Of a DNA stretch of 64,000 nucleotides, positions 46,625 to 58,714 are shown piece by piece (positions within the stretch are counted from its first letter, which is position 1; the number at the start of each line of letters is the position of its first letter). The DNA comes from Dipteronia dyeriana (taxonomy: Eukaryota; Streptophyta; Magnoliopsida; Sapindales; Sapindaceae), in contig CM065298.1 in assembly GCA_032871835.1 (NCBI GenBank), positions 8,481,596-8,545,595 of the forward strand. The letters run 5' to 3'. The notes beneath the pieces are model-generated. The model saw only the letters and a list, made by a program, of their open reading frames with translations, was not told the origin of the DNA and made no database searches. The position numbers and the translations under genes were made by a program.

Positions 46625-46850
46625 AATGGGCGATGATAGATTTGGGGACATCGAGAAGCTTGCAAATACGGGAAATTGAAAACACTGCTGACACAAAGAC
46701 TAATTTTGAACCTTTTCTGCTTTTAAAGCTATGGAATTAGCTCTAGTACAAGTCCCCAAAATGACAAACCATGAATGGTAGTGTAGTAATGGAGTTCAAA
46801 GAAGTGCTTGGCCTTGGAGTCAGCTTGAAAACCTGATCAAGCCCAGTCAT
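46625..46850 (+). pseudogene. Third receptor kinase remnant (kinase C-terminus)
   Basis: Decayed sequence similar to the last exon of the receptor genes: an IENTAD-like segment (~46670-46695), AMELAL at ~46730, then ATGACAAACCATGAATGGTA and GAAGTGCTTGGCCTTGGAGT (compare the [10 protein letters not shown] coding region). Only about 200 bp survive. It suggests at least a third receptor copy once existed here. Confidence 0.65.
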
Positions 46851-47103
46851 ATTAGTACTATTGATCTATTTTATAAGATGAGGTTGAGTCAAGGGTATGT
46901 CCCTCACACCCATACTAAAAGGTTGTAGTTCGAGTTTTTCCCGTTCCACAAATATTGAATTATTGTAAAATTTCAACAACAAAAAAGTTGAGACTATTGA
47001 ATTAAGTGATTACTAATAACAGTTTGCAAAATTGGTGGAGTAGCGAACTATGCATCTATGCATATTGCTTTTATATAAAAAAAATGTACTGTTACAATAA
47101 TCT

Positions 47104-47431
47104 TGTTGGTTATTTTGATGATTCTAGTACATAAAAGTGCAATATTGGCAAGACTTTTTGTTAAGGATTTTGAGCGGAAGAGAGGAGAATAGAAAATGGG
47201 CTGTCAACAAAAACCACATCAGCTGTCCCCGGTTTTTTCATTTAAATTCCAGCACTAACATACCTTTTTTACATGTGTTTTCTCAACTAATAAGTGCTTA
47301 CACATAGACAACAAAATACCACATCATCTAAGCTTAAGACGTAACAAAATAACCAAGAGAAAGACATAATAAAACATAACAAAAAACAGGACAACAATAT
47401 TAGCAACAGGGCATCACATTACTTCACAACA
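47104..47431 (-). repeat. 3' LTR of minus-strand copia (328 bp)
   Basis: Plus-strand ends TGTTGGTTATTTT and CTTCACAACA; pairs with 51744-52072. Confidence 0.9.
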
Positions 47432-47451
47432 TTCTTCCCCTTAATGTGATG

Positions 47452-50400
47452 TTCTTAAACACCAAAAAGTTCTCTAAGATGTTGAAATTTCTCCTTTGGA
47501 AGAGTCTTTGTAAAAATGTCAGCCACTTGATCTTTGGACCTATGAAACTTGAGTTGAATTTCACCATCTACAATTGCTTCTCTAATGAAATGATATTTGA
47601 TGGCGATATGTCTTCTGCGGTTGTGGAAAACAATGTTTTTTGCCATAGCTATAGCTGATTTGTTGTCACAAAACCGCTCTGTGCATTCTCCTTGCTTCTC
47701 ATTCATGTCTTCAAGAATCATTCTCAACCAAATTGTTTGTGATATAGACAATGATGCTGAAATATATTCAGCTTCTGCAGAAGATTGAGCAACAGTTTGT
47801 TGCTTCTTTGATGACCAAGAAAAGATGCCTAAACCAAGAGAAAAAACATAGCTGGAAGTGCTCTTCATATCATCAAGACATCCACCCCAATCACTATCAC
47901 AAAACCCAATCAACTTGACATTCAAGTACTTTTCATACTTGATTCCATAATTCATTGTACCTTGTAGGTACCTCAAAAGTCTCTTGGCTGCCTCAAGATG
48001 AAAATGGCTAAGAGAACTCATATATCTAGGCAGCAAACTTAAGACAAACATAATATCCGGTCTTGTGGCCGTGAGATAAAATAAATTATCAATCAAGCCT
48101 CTAAAATAATTTCATCTATTTTCTTTCCTCCGTCTTCCTTATTAAATTTTTCATTCACCATAAGTGGTGTTGCTACCGGATTGTACCCAAACATCCCAAA
48201 TTTCTTTAGAATATTTTTAACCTACTTTCTTTGGCAAATAAACACACCATCTTCTTCTTGGTAAATTTCAATGCCAAGAAAGTGATGCAACAAACCCAGA
48301 TCACTCATCTCATATCTTTTCATCATCTCATTTTTAATTTCTTCAATCAATTTCTCATTGTTTCCGTTAAAAATTAAATCATCAACATAAAGAGAGCAAC
48401 AATGAGAATATTGGGCATACCTTTGCACTTCACATATAAGGTGGGATCACTCTTGCTTTTGTTGAATTCCTTCTCAATAAAGTAGCTATCAATTTGAGTG
48501 TACCTAGCTCTTGGAGCTTGTTTTAGGCCATACAAAACATTCCTCAACTTGTACACTTTTTCTTCATCTCTCTTGATTTCAAAGCCTTGAGGTTGCTCAA
48601 CATAAACCTCTTCTTACTCTCCATTCAAGAAAGCGAATTTGACATCAAGTTGATACAAGTACCAACCCTTTTGTGCGGCCATAGCAATCAGAGCTCTAAT
48701 AGTGTCAAGGCGTGCAACCGGTGTAAAAGTTTCATTAAAATCAATTCCGGGCTGTTGTGAATAGCCCTTTGATGCCAATCTTGCTTTGTTTCTTTGCACG
48801 ATACCATTTGCATGATACTTCACTCTATAGATCCACTTCACTCTAATTACTTCTTTGTTCTTTGGCTTCTCAACAAGTTCTCATGTATTGTTTTTCTCAA
48901 TAACATCAATTTCTTCTTGCATGACTCTTCTCCAACTTTCTTCCTTTATGGCTTCTTCAAAATTTTACGGTTCAATGACACAAAAATTGCATCTCTCATA
49001 TATATCTTCCAACCTTCTCATTTTTATAGGAGTTTAATGTGGTGATAATGATGATGAACTTGGAGAACCATGTGATGTTGATGGTGAACTTGTTCTTGGA
49101 GTGGAATGAGGTGAAAATTGAGTATTTTCATCTTCAAGTGTTGAATTTTGATGATTTTCTTCCACCAAAATAGTCTCACTTTCACTATTGCCTTCTTGCC
49201 AATTCCACAAAGCTTTTTCATCAAACAACATATCAAACAACATATCACGACTTGTAATCATCTTCTTGCTTTTCAAACTATATAGTCTAAAGCCCTTAGA
49301 TTGTGAATTATATCCTATAAAAATACACTTCTCACTTGCTTCATCAAGCTTGCGTCTTCTTTCTGTTGGAACTTGAGTATAACATACACAACCAAAGACT
49401 TTTAAGTGTCTCACGGATGGTTTTCTCCCACTCCAAGCTTCAAGAGGAGTTTGGTACCAAAGTGCTTTTGTAGAGCTTCTATTTATCAAGTAAACCGCTG
49501 TATATACCGCTTCACCCCAAAAAACTTTTGATAGATGAAGCATTGACTTTGGCCATTTCTATAACCGTTTGGTTCTTCCTCTCGGATACCCCATTTTGTT
49601 GTGGAGTATAAGGCACCTTAAGTTGTCTCTTAACATCTTCATCTTCACAAAACTTGTCAAATTCACTTGAGTTATACTCTTGTCCCTTATCACTTCTCAA
49701 GATTTTAATGTAATTGTCATTTTGTTTTTCAGCAAAACTTTTAAACTTCTTGAAAATAGTAAAGATTTCGGATTTTTGCCTCATAAGAAAACCCAAGTCA
49801 TTCTAGTAAAATCATCAATAAAGAGAATGAAGTACCTATTGTTGCCAATTGAAGGTGTAGACATTGACCCGTAAACATCGGTATGGACCAATTCGAGTGC
49901 TTTCTTTGCTCTCCATGCCACTCCATTTGGAAAGGCTTGACGGTGATGCTTTCCATGAGCATAACCTTCACACATTTCATCCTTATCTTCAATGCAAATA
50001 GGCAGCCCCACAACCATATTCTTTTGAGAAAGTAATTTGAGGCCATGAAAGTTCAAGTGCCCAAATCCCTGATGCCATAACCATAAATCATCAATGGTAT
50101 CCATCTTCAAGGCAACATTTCCTTCATATTTGAACACAATCGGGAAGCTTCAATTTTTCTCCATATGTATCTTCTTTATAATTTTCTTGTCACCTGCTCT
50201 ATCTTAGATAATGCACCTATTATTTTTAAAATGAACATCATACCCATGCTCTACAATTTGCCTCAAACCAAGCAAATTTTGCTCCAAATCCAAAACTAGC
50301 AACACATCTCTAATGTATTTGATTCCTGTGCTAGTTTGAACACCAATTGTTCCTTTGCCTTTAACATTCACCATGGCACTATTTCCCATCTTCACTTGAG

Positions 50401-50524
50401 AGTTGACGGTAGTGTCCATGTCCAAAAACATGTTTTTATCACCAGTCATGTGATTGCTACAACCATTATCTAAGAACCAAACACCATTTCTTTGTTCGGA
50501 TGCACTTTGACAAGCATAGAACAA
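47452..50524 (-). pseudogene. Copia pol relic: protease, integrase, RT, RNase H
   Basis: Order on the minus strand: protease (50524-50204; WFLDNGCSNHMTG, active-site DSG changed to DNG); GAG_pre-integrase and integrase (50137-49781, LWHQGFGHLN, VHTDVYG; 49796-49512, LRSDKGQEY and GVSERKNQT, so all three integrase acidic residues are present); integrase C-terminus (49543-49034, HLKVFGCVCYTQVP); RT (48841-48614, 48556-48374, 48428-48222 with LYVDDLIFNG); RT end and RNase H in one long open frame (48096-47455; TATRPDIMFVLSLLPRYM, CDSDWGGC, ADIFTKTLP). Several frame breaks and the protease change indicate inactivity. Confidence 0.93.
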
Positions 50525-50569
50525 ATTCCCATCACTTTCTTTTTCTTTCGCACAACTAGCTTGTTGATT

Positions 50570-51623
50570 GTTCTTAACTCTACAATCGTTTTACACATGC
50601 CCATATCTCTTGCAATTATAACATAGAGGCTTCCCTTAGTTCCAACAATATTTCTCTAGATGGCCAACCTTTTTACAAAAATTGCAATGAGTCTTCCCCT
50701 TATTCCAACAATCTTTCTCTAGATGGCCAACCTTCTTGAAAAAATTTCATTTTGGCAATTGTGAAGACTCATCATTGTTAAACCTTCTCTCAAAATTTGG
50801 CATCCATCTACCTCTTCCATTGCTTTCTCTTCCTCTTGCTCTTCCATGTCTACCACCTCCTGATGACTCTTCTTGATTCTCACGGTTGAGTTGGAGCTTC
50901 GATTGAAAAACACTTTCATTGGGACTCTCGGAGTGCCGCAACAACCTTTGCTCAAATGATTTAAAAGACCCAATCAATTCTCCAACACCTAACTTAGAGA
51001 CATCTATAGTTTCTTCAATAATGGACACAATAGTTTCAAACTTTTGAAATCATTTGAGGTAAACATATGCCGTTTCAAAAAAAAAAAAAGTTTCAATTTT
51101 TGAGGTAAACATGCTAAATCTTCTCAACCAATCTATTCTCACCCATTTAATCCCCATAAGCTTTAATATGATTAACAAGTTCCATAAATCTAGAGAAATT
51201 TTCTATCAAATTCTCATTCTCCTTCTCCTTCATTTTCATGTTCTCAAACTTCTTTTTAAGTAATTGAAGTTTGATAGCCCTTACTTTGGTGTTTCCTTGG
51301 AATTCTTGTTAAAGAATATCCCAAGCTTCCTTAGTTTTGCTAGCTCTAATTATTCTAGGAAATATGGTATTCCCTTTTCCTTGTTGAATAAAAAGAAGAG
51401 TTTTTGCATCAATCTTTCGATTTTTCTTAAGTTCTTCTTTTTGGGTGTTAGTTAAGTTTTCTTGAGAAACATAATCCTCATACCCATTTTCTACTAACTC
51501 CCACACATCTTGAGAAATAAATAAAGTTTTCATTTTTATACACCAAAAGTCATAGTTCTCACCTTCAAAAATGGGAATGGAGGGTTGTTGAATGTTGATA
51601 GTTGAGTTGCTAGTGCTTGCCAT
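50570..51623 (-). pseudogene. Copia gag relic with three CCHC-like knuckles
   Basis: The gag start at 51623 (IPIFEGENYDFWCIKMKTLF) is the DUF4219/UBN2 type; the reading breaks at ~51309 and resumes at 51028-50747. Between ~50740 and 50580 lie three knuckle-like units: FFKKVGHLEKDC (damaged), CNFCKKVGHLEKYC and CYNCKRYGHV with a stop. The first two are near-duplicates, unlike the single knuckle of typical copia gag. Confidence 0.85.
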
Positions 51624-51726
51624 GGAACTTCAAAATCTCTGCAAATTTTTCTTCTTGCTAAAACTTTTCTTTGACAGCAAATCTTTAACTTTTTTAACTC
51701 AGCACCACTAGCTCCATTTGATCTAA

Positions 51727-51738
51727 GCTCTGATACCA
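51727..51738 (-). other. Primer-binding site (initiator Met-tRNA type)
   Basis: TGGTATCAGAGC on the minus strand, 5 nt from the 5' LTR end. Confidence 0.92.
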
Positions 51739-51743
51739 CTTTA

Positions 51744-52072
51744 TGTTGGTTATTTTGGTGATTCTAGTGCATAAAAGTGCAATATTGGCAAGGTTTTCTG
51801 TTAGGGATTTTGAGAGGAAGAGAGGAGTATAGAAAAGTGGTTGTCAACAAAAACCACATCAGCTATCCCCTATTTTTTAATTTAAATTCCAGCACTAACA
51901 TGTTTTTTTTTACATGTGTTTTCTCAACTATTGAGAGGCTTACATATAGACAACAAAATGCATCATCTAAGCTTAATACATACAAAATAACCAAGAGAAA
52001 GACATAAAAATACATTAAAAAAAAAGACAGGACAACAATATTAAAAACAAGGCATCACAGTACTTCACAATA
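51744..52072 (-). repeat. 5' LTR of minus-strand copia (329 bp)
   Basis: Pairs with 47104-47431. Its outer terminus reads CACAATA instead of CACAACA on the plus strand. Confidence 0.9.
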
Positions 52073-52248
52073 TATCTTTTGTCTATTGCTTTTTTTTTTT
52101 TTGAACAACAAATTATATTGAAAAAAGTCAACAATGCAATGAAGAACAAACATAGCCTAAAACATAGCCCAAACAAGGACCCAAAATGAGCTATGACAAA
52201 CTACACAAACTCATCTCAAACCACAGTCCAAAAAACCCAAAAGGCTAC

Positions 52249-53380
52249 GGCTCTGTTCTGCGGCTGTTTTTTAGTTTGTTTTCGTTTTTATATTTAAAAA
52301 ACGATTTCGAAAACGCGTTCATTAACCGTTTATTATTTTATTTTCGAAAAAAAAAAACAAAACCAGTGTTAGTGAAAGATTTGAAAAACACAAAATACTT
52401 GTTTTTCGTTTTCGTTTTCGTTTTTCACCTTTTTATATAATTTTTTTTTTTTTAAAACTATTAATTGTACTGTTATGCGTTTGATAATGCTAGGACAAGA
52501 CATGATAAGATTTTCAAATGACCAAAGTACCCCTCTTATATATATATATTCCAGAATAATTTATTTCCAACTAGAACTAAAATCATTCATACAATAATAT
52601 ATATATTTATATATTATAATATTATATATTTTATGTATATTATATAATATTAATATAATATTATAATATATGTATATATATATATATTTATATCTTGTCT
52701 AGTCTAGACCCAGTTACCTTTTAATCCTTTCATATCTCCTACTCCCCACCTGGGGTTCACTCAGAGTGAGTTCACAGGAGCCAGGAAATGTTTTGCACTC
52801 CCAGGGCTCGAACTCGGCACTTCGATCGGACGCCAAGGCTCTGATACCACTTGAGCTAGAAAAGATATCTTGTCTAGTCTATGCCCAGTTACCTTTTAAT
52901 CCTTTCATATAATAATATATATAATATTATAATATATCTATATATCTATATATTAATACTATATTATATATATATATATATATATTAATATAATATATAT
53001 ATTATAATTATTTATTTATAATTCAAGAGTTTAATTTTAATTAATTCATTTTTTGATATATTTTTGTAATTAATTTTTGATGTGTTACTTTTATTTAATT
53101 TAAAAATCACAATACAAAAATTATATTAGTTAATTATTTAGTCAATTTGTTTATAGTTGTAATAATATTAAACAAAATGTCAAAATTGATGTTTCAATTT
53201 TTAATAATTTTCGGTTAACCTACCATACGTGTTTTTTTCGTTTTCATTTTCAAAATACAGCTTTCAGTATATGCTACCAGACACGTTTTCAAAATTCAAA
53301 ACTGAAACCAAAAATACTGTTTTCATTTTCATTTTTATTTTCGTAAAACAACAACTGAAAAACGCTTATAGGACGGGCCC
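52249..53380. mobile_element. TIR element / long MITE (~1.1 kb), AT-rich core
   Basis: The left end GGCTCTGTTCTGCGGCTG, then TTTTTTAGTTTGTTTTCG, resembles the reverse complement of the right end (GGGCCCGTCCTATAAGCG, then TTTTTCAGTTGTTGTTTTACG). Both subterminal zones are rich in GTTTTCGTTTTC. TAC occurs on both outer sides; a longer duplication was not found. Core 52530-53000 is almost pure A/T except for the SINE. Confidence 0.6.
52690..52911 (-). mobile_element. tRNA-derived SINE-like unit flanked by 46-bp direct repeats
   Basis: On the minus strand an A-box-like TAGCTCAAGTGG (52859-52848) and a B-box-like GTTCGAGCCC (~52813-52803) are ~32 nt apart, as in tRNA-derived SINEs with internal Pol III promoters. 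The ~130-bp core is bordered by 46-bp direct repeats (52691-52736 and 52866-52911; each contains CCCAGTTACCTTTTAATCC) that differ at two bases. The right-hand repeat may be the 3' end of a second, truncated SINE. Confidence 0.6.
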
Positions 53381-53815
53381 TACAAAACGCAGAGCTGAAG
53401 CAAACAAATCAAAACCATATCCCTCAAGCCAAAAGCTAACACCAAAAAAGAAAAAAAGAAAAACGAAAATAGAATTGGCCCCAACCCAACCCAAAGCCAA
53501 AATACCTAGATACCTTATCACCCCATAGCCTTGTGTTTGAGAACCAATCTTCTTACTAAATCACGAAACCTATTATCGTTCACCTCCTCCCTACTAACGA
53601 TAATCTCTAGCAACTCCTTACCATAGAAGTTGAAGCCCAAGGCCATACCTTTTTCAAAAACCTTCACTACTTCCTCCTCAAGATTCCACACGATCTTAGA
53701 ATTGGACTAAAAAAACTGCTGCTTCTCCTTCTCACAAGCACCGGAACTCCTGAGAATCATGTTGTGCCTTTTTAAACGGAACCATGTTTTTCATCTTTCT
53801 TCCATTGATATATTA

Positions 53816-55219
53816 CAGAAATGTGCTTTGTGTCATAATTAACTTGTCAATCTCAATATATATGATAATTATTTTCTCGACATCTACTTCACATTCATAG
53901 TGATTTTTAGATACAAATCAATTATGATTAGAGACTGATTCAGCAAAGAGACGGAAAGAGAAAACGGGGGTTATACTTATACCTATCACCTTTTAGGCCA
54001 CGTTTATAATATTCAGAGGTTTACTCTCAATAAATAAAAGTTCAAGTGATTTACTGTTAAAAAAAAGATCATGGAACACATTGTTACCTTACATATTATT
54101 CAGAGGTATTGGTGCAATTAACCATAATATTTAAAAAGACTTTTTGTCTTCTAGCTAAAAACTGTTAATCTTAATTATCATGAAAGCAACTTATTCCATT
54201 CTCACCGATATTTTTAAAGAACCCAAGTACTTAATTATTCATCAACTTTTGTAAAATTAACATATATGTCCATTTGACTTATCCTTAATATATAAAAAAC
54301 AGTGAAATGGTCATCAGAACGGTATTAATTAATCTAAGCAAATATTCGTAAATTGTAATCATCTCATTCCTACACTGATATTTCTATAAGGAGGCTAATT
54401 GGTCTAACTTTTACTTGGTCTACAGTGGTATTTTATTAAAAAAAACTATTGGTCATCGTTTTTTAACTAGTACAACAAAAGTTATATTTTGAAATAAACT
54501 AAAACTTGTAATTGTCATGCTATGTAGTCAGAATATTTTATTCCAGTATAGAATAAGTCAATAACTTAGAAGTTACCCTTCAATTTCCGGGCAAAGAAAA
54601 TCTCGATAGGTTGTTGATGGGGTTGCGTAGACAATTTCCTTTGATAAAATATCATTTAATTTGGTCATACAGTTCCACGGTGAATAACCGTTATCAATAT
54701 ATACATTCAGATGTGGTATCTACGAGTTTTTTCACGCTCCTTGATTATGTAAGATTATAAAGCCAATTTTATTTATAAGCATCTTTCATAATGTCTCATG
54801 TTTCAATTGTCTCTATTGCAAGCGATATATTATGTAAAAAAAGGTCATAAGAGTTCACTTTACACAGTTAGGATATCCGATAGGAAAAAACTTGTGGGAT
54901 ATATATATAAGAAAAATTATTTCTGGATCTCTTTGAAATGGCTTGAAACTTGATTATTTAAGTTGGATAAAGGTGAAAATTTTCATGCAGTATATTAATA
55001 TATTGACTTAGTCGCCTAGATATATAACATCATGTAGAAGAAGACCAAGATTCGGTACTGGACCAACGGTGATCTTCAAAGTAGATATTATTAATAAAAT
55101 GTATAGCTTTTCATTAGAGTGGAAGAACACAACTATAAATTAAGATAACGAGTGTCTTCTACTTCAATCACCAGAGCCAACTTCAATCTCCAGAGTTAAA
55201 TAATAAAATTAAGACAGTA
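53816..55219. other. Intergenic, AT-rich; upstream of malectin-like gene
   Basis: No coding signal seen. A TTGACT W-box core occurs near 55003. Confidence 0.5.
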
Positions 55220-57468
55220 ATGGAGATGTCCAAGCATTTTCTCTTTGCATTGCTCTGTGCTTTCCTTCTTGCTGTTTTTGTTCACGCTCAGGATCAATCA
55301 GGTAAGTTGTTAATTATGAATATAATTTTTTTATATGTATTACAATATATAAATTTTGACACCAAACGGGTTAGAGTTTCTCATAACCTGTTGAAATGAA
55401 ACACTGTATGTGTAGTGCAGATCAATGGTGAAATCATGAGAGGAAATAAATAAATAAATTATATATATTATTATTAATTGTATAAACACCTCTAATATTT
55501 TGTCTAATTGTATTTATATGTAAATTTTGTTTATAATTACACTAATATCCCCTACCGTAGTATAATTTGTTTCATTTATTTATCCTAATTTAAAATCAAA
55601 ATACAATAATAAAAATTACAAACAATCAATAACGATTGACAAAAGTATTATTTTATGCTTGTTTTACATAAAATATTTCCTTGTTTTTATAACCGGCCAT
55701 TAATAGTAAATTTTCATAATATGTAGAATCTATTTAAAAACAAGATATAAACAAATCAATGTGAGGTTCTGTGAGTCATTGATTAAATATTTAAATATAT
55801 TGACTAAACAATTCAATATAAGAGATTTTAAGCCACTAAGTAAGTATTAGGAATTCATATTGACTTAAAAAAGTAAATAAATCCAATAATTGATAGCTAT
55901 TGAATTGACTATATACTACTCGCATGTACTGAGAAAAAATATATTTATATATATAGTTTAGTCCGGTCTGTAAATATTTTCTGGTCCACCCCTGGTGCAG
56001 ATGTATCTACTCTATAACAGGAGATATTTCCCCACAATATCGAGAAAAAACTCATCACACATACTTATAAAATATGCATGATGAGACTCAAATCTCCCTT
56101 CACTAATACTAACATGGAAGGGGAGGAGCACTACTCCTAAGAGGAGATGTGCCAATATATGACTTTGAATCGTCAAATTAAGCCTTACTCTACCTTTGTC
56201 TCCCTCAGGATTCATTAGCTTGGATTGCGGGTTACCAGCCAAGGGTTCTAACTACACTGATATAAATACAAGCATAGATTACGTTTCAGATGCAGCCTTC
56301 ATCGACGCTGGAATTAGTAAGACTATATCGCCTGAATTCACCACACCTGACCTTGAAAAACAGCTGTTGTATGTGAGAAGCTTTCCAGAAAACATCAGAA
56401 ACTGTTATAATATAAAGGTTACAAATGGTAATAAATATTTGATAAGAGCAAATTTCATGTATGGAAACTATGATTCACAAGGTAAAGCACCGGTGTTTGA
56501 GCTGCATCTCGGAGAAAATTTATGGTCTGTTATTGGATTTGATAATGCATCAACAGTTAGAACATCAGAGATCATACATGTCTCTACGTTGGATAATATA
56601 AATATTTGTCTCATAAATATAAAGCTCGGGACACCTTTTATATCAGCATTAGAGCTAAGGCCTCTGAATAACAACACCTATGTGACGAAATCCGGATCAT
56701 TGATGCTCTTATCGCGGTTAGATATGGGGTCAACAACCAATCAAGCAGTACGGTGAGCCATGAATTTATATCATGATGTTCAAGTTATTAATTTGTGTGG
56801 ATATATAATAATTCTTTAGTCCGTCACCAAATTACACAATATTGTTGACTATTTATGTAGTTCTACAACTTTATGTTACTTCGGTTCTAAAATTTGTTTT
56901 CAGGATGACCTAATCAAAGAAGCACCCTTATAAATATCTGTATATATGCATGAAAGTCAATCACATCCTGCTCAATTTTTTGTGGCATTTTCTCAGGTAC
57001 AAAGACGATGTTTATGACAGAATCTGGAAGCCCTACAATTTCTTTAACTGGACACAACTAAGTACAACATCTGCTGTGGCGGTTTCGAATAGTTACCATC
57101 CAGCTGAAAGTGTCATGAACACTGCTTCAACTCCGAAAAACTCCAGTGAACCCTTACTATTTTACTTCGAAACTGTCGATCCCACTTCACAATTCTATTT
57201 TTACCTGCACTTCGCTGAAGTAGAAAAGATTCAAGCTAATCAGTCCAGAGAGTTCAATATTTATCTTAATGGAAAACTGTGGTACGGCCCAGTCAGTCCC
57301 GAATACTTGGTCACGACCACAATATCCAGCAGAGAACCCATTGGGATGGGAAGAAATTATTTTTGGATCATCAAAACAGAAAACTCTACTCTTCCACCGA
57401 TACTCAACGCCATTGAGGTTTACATTGTGAAAGAATTCTTGCAATCTCAAACAGTCAATCATGGCTGA
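55220..57468 (+). CDS. Secreted malectin-like domain protein (kinase-less receptor relative), 3 exons, 365 aa
   Basis: Exons 55220-55301, 56209-56752 and 56997-57468; the joined frame is open to a TGA at 57466. Signal peptide: residues 1-23 (FLFALLCAFLLAVFVHA). The remaining ~335 residues are a full malectin-like (carbohydrate-binding-like) ectodomain ([75 protein letters not shown]). It stops where the full receptor gene has an exon-intron border: the sequence is ATG|GC rather than the ATG|GT of the gene at 58715-62876, and reading on gives a stop 2 codons later. No LRR, TM or kinase follows. It may be a soluble apoplastic protein or a truncated gene. Convergent with the full receptor. Confidence 0.75.
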
Positions 57469-58714
57469 TTTGTTGTGGAAATTTCGGGCGCAAGCATCCA
57501 CAGTCGAAGTATCTACTTGGAGCAAGTTGATTAAATTATGTTTATACATCTATGGTTTCCTATTAATATTGTACACTAATATAGATAATAAGCCCCCGAT
57601 GACATAAGACTCAGTTCATGCATGATTCAATAAAAATTCTGTCTTCATTTAATTTATTGGTAATATGAGTAAGCAGCTACAAGAATTGCCATTTCTGCAG
57701 GAAAAAAGCTTTGATATTGATCGGTTAGTACCCAGCTATACTGACCCCCCAATGGGATGTTACCACGCGGTAAAAATTCTTTCACTTTTTACCATTTTCT
57801 CTTTGTTTTGGGTTACGTGGCAACTAACCATTGGTTGATCAGTATGACTGGGTGCCAATGTCCTTTCTGCTGCTTGTCTGGTGTGTCTATTGTCTTAAAT
57901 ATCGAAACAGTATAAAAGTTAGAATCAATAAATAATTTTCTCCTTCAAATTTCACCCAATATATTTTCGGAGGAAAGTTTTTGCCCTTCAAATCACTAAT
58001 TTTTATCAAAGAGTTTTATTAAGGTTAGTTAATAAATTTCGAGACAGGTCGGTCTGGAACAAAAAGAACAAAGTAGTTCCTAGTTTCGTAACGCTGTGAA
58101 ACTTAAATTTGGTCCTCAAAGATGATCCCAATAACGCCAGGAAATTATACAAGGTTGGAAATGGAGTTAAAAGATTACTATAAGCTATCGATAAGCATAT
58201 AATTAAACTGAGTTGCAGTGAAAAACAAACCCAATATAAGAAAACTCACAGGTTTTACAAGTAGCAGTTAGTGTTGGTAAGCGTTGGTAAGCGTGTTAAG
58301 GTCGGTTAAACGATTTATCAAAAATCTAAGTCACATAAAGTAAACACTTTTTGGGCCATGGGTAAAGGATGCATGTGTGATCGAAATGGACAATATCTAA
58401 TTGATGGATCTGAAATGTTACAAACAGCCCCTTCTAAATCTTTTATTTTAGTATAATGGCCCATTTTGAAATGATTTTTGGCTCCGCCTGACGCTAATAA
58501 ACAATGATTTACCAGAAAATCAATTCAAATGCTACTAAAAATGATCAGTGCTTACAATGATCTACAGAGTATAACTTGATAAGCCATATAAAGTATACAA
58601 AAAGCATGCCAATATGATTTGACTTTTCTCGAGGTACAAACATCGATTGCAGTAGAGGCACGTTTGAGATTGAAAACACCATTAATGATCTCACCATCGG
58701 TTCCAAGAATATTA
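57469..58714. other. Intergenic between convergent receptor genes
   Basis: Apart from the MITE at 57725-57858, no feature recognised. No LRR or kinase remnant of the upstream gene is seen. Confidence 0.5.
57725..57858. mobile_element. Fold-back MITE, ~134 bp
   Basis: TTAGTACCCAGCTATACTGA at the left pairs with the reverse complement of the right arm, TTGGCACCCAGTCATACTGA, and pairing extends to the CAATGG and CCACG blocks (~48-bp arms). Confidence 0.75.

Larger units (their letters stand above)
47104..52072 (-). mobile_element. Ty1/copia retrotransposon on minus strand, near full-length, decayed (4,969 bp)
   Basis: LTRs at 47104-47431 (3') and 51744-52072 (5'), PBS next to the 5' LTR and a purine tract (AAGGGGAAGAAT) next to the 3' LTR. 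Flanking 5-mers AATCT and TATCT match at 4 of 5. Gag, protease, integrase, RT and RNase H all are present in copia order with frame breaks. LTRs differ by roughly 10% by eye, so this is older than the 11801 element. The outer end of the 5' LTR is mutated from TG to TA. Confidence 0.93.
52088..53815 (-). mobile_element. Poly(A)-tailed LINE-like retroposon fragment (minus strand), interrupted by a TIR element
   Basis: On the minus strand a coding-like stretch at ~53815-53520 (VWNLEEEVVKVFEKGMALGF, then REEVNDNRFRDLVRRLVL) ends at a stop and is followed by a non-coding tail that finishes in a poly(A) (plus-strand T12 at ~52090-52101). The peptide resembles a linker segment in plant L1-type LINE polyproteins, but I am not sure of that. 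The TIR element at 52249-53380 sits inside the tail. Confidence 0.45.

Noticed and set aside
48794..49376. Plus-strand frames over the copia pol region
   Set aside because: Antisense shadows of the minus-strand integrase and RT.
52840..52866. TCTGATACCACTTG as a copia primer-binding site
   Set aside because: No LTR adjoins it and the A-box/B-box spacing fits a tRNA-derived SINE better.
56012..56242. Minus-strand 76-aa frame beside the malectin-like gene
   Set aside because: Overlaps the exon-2 acceptor in antisense and has no recognisable content.
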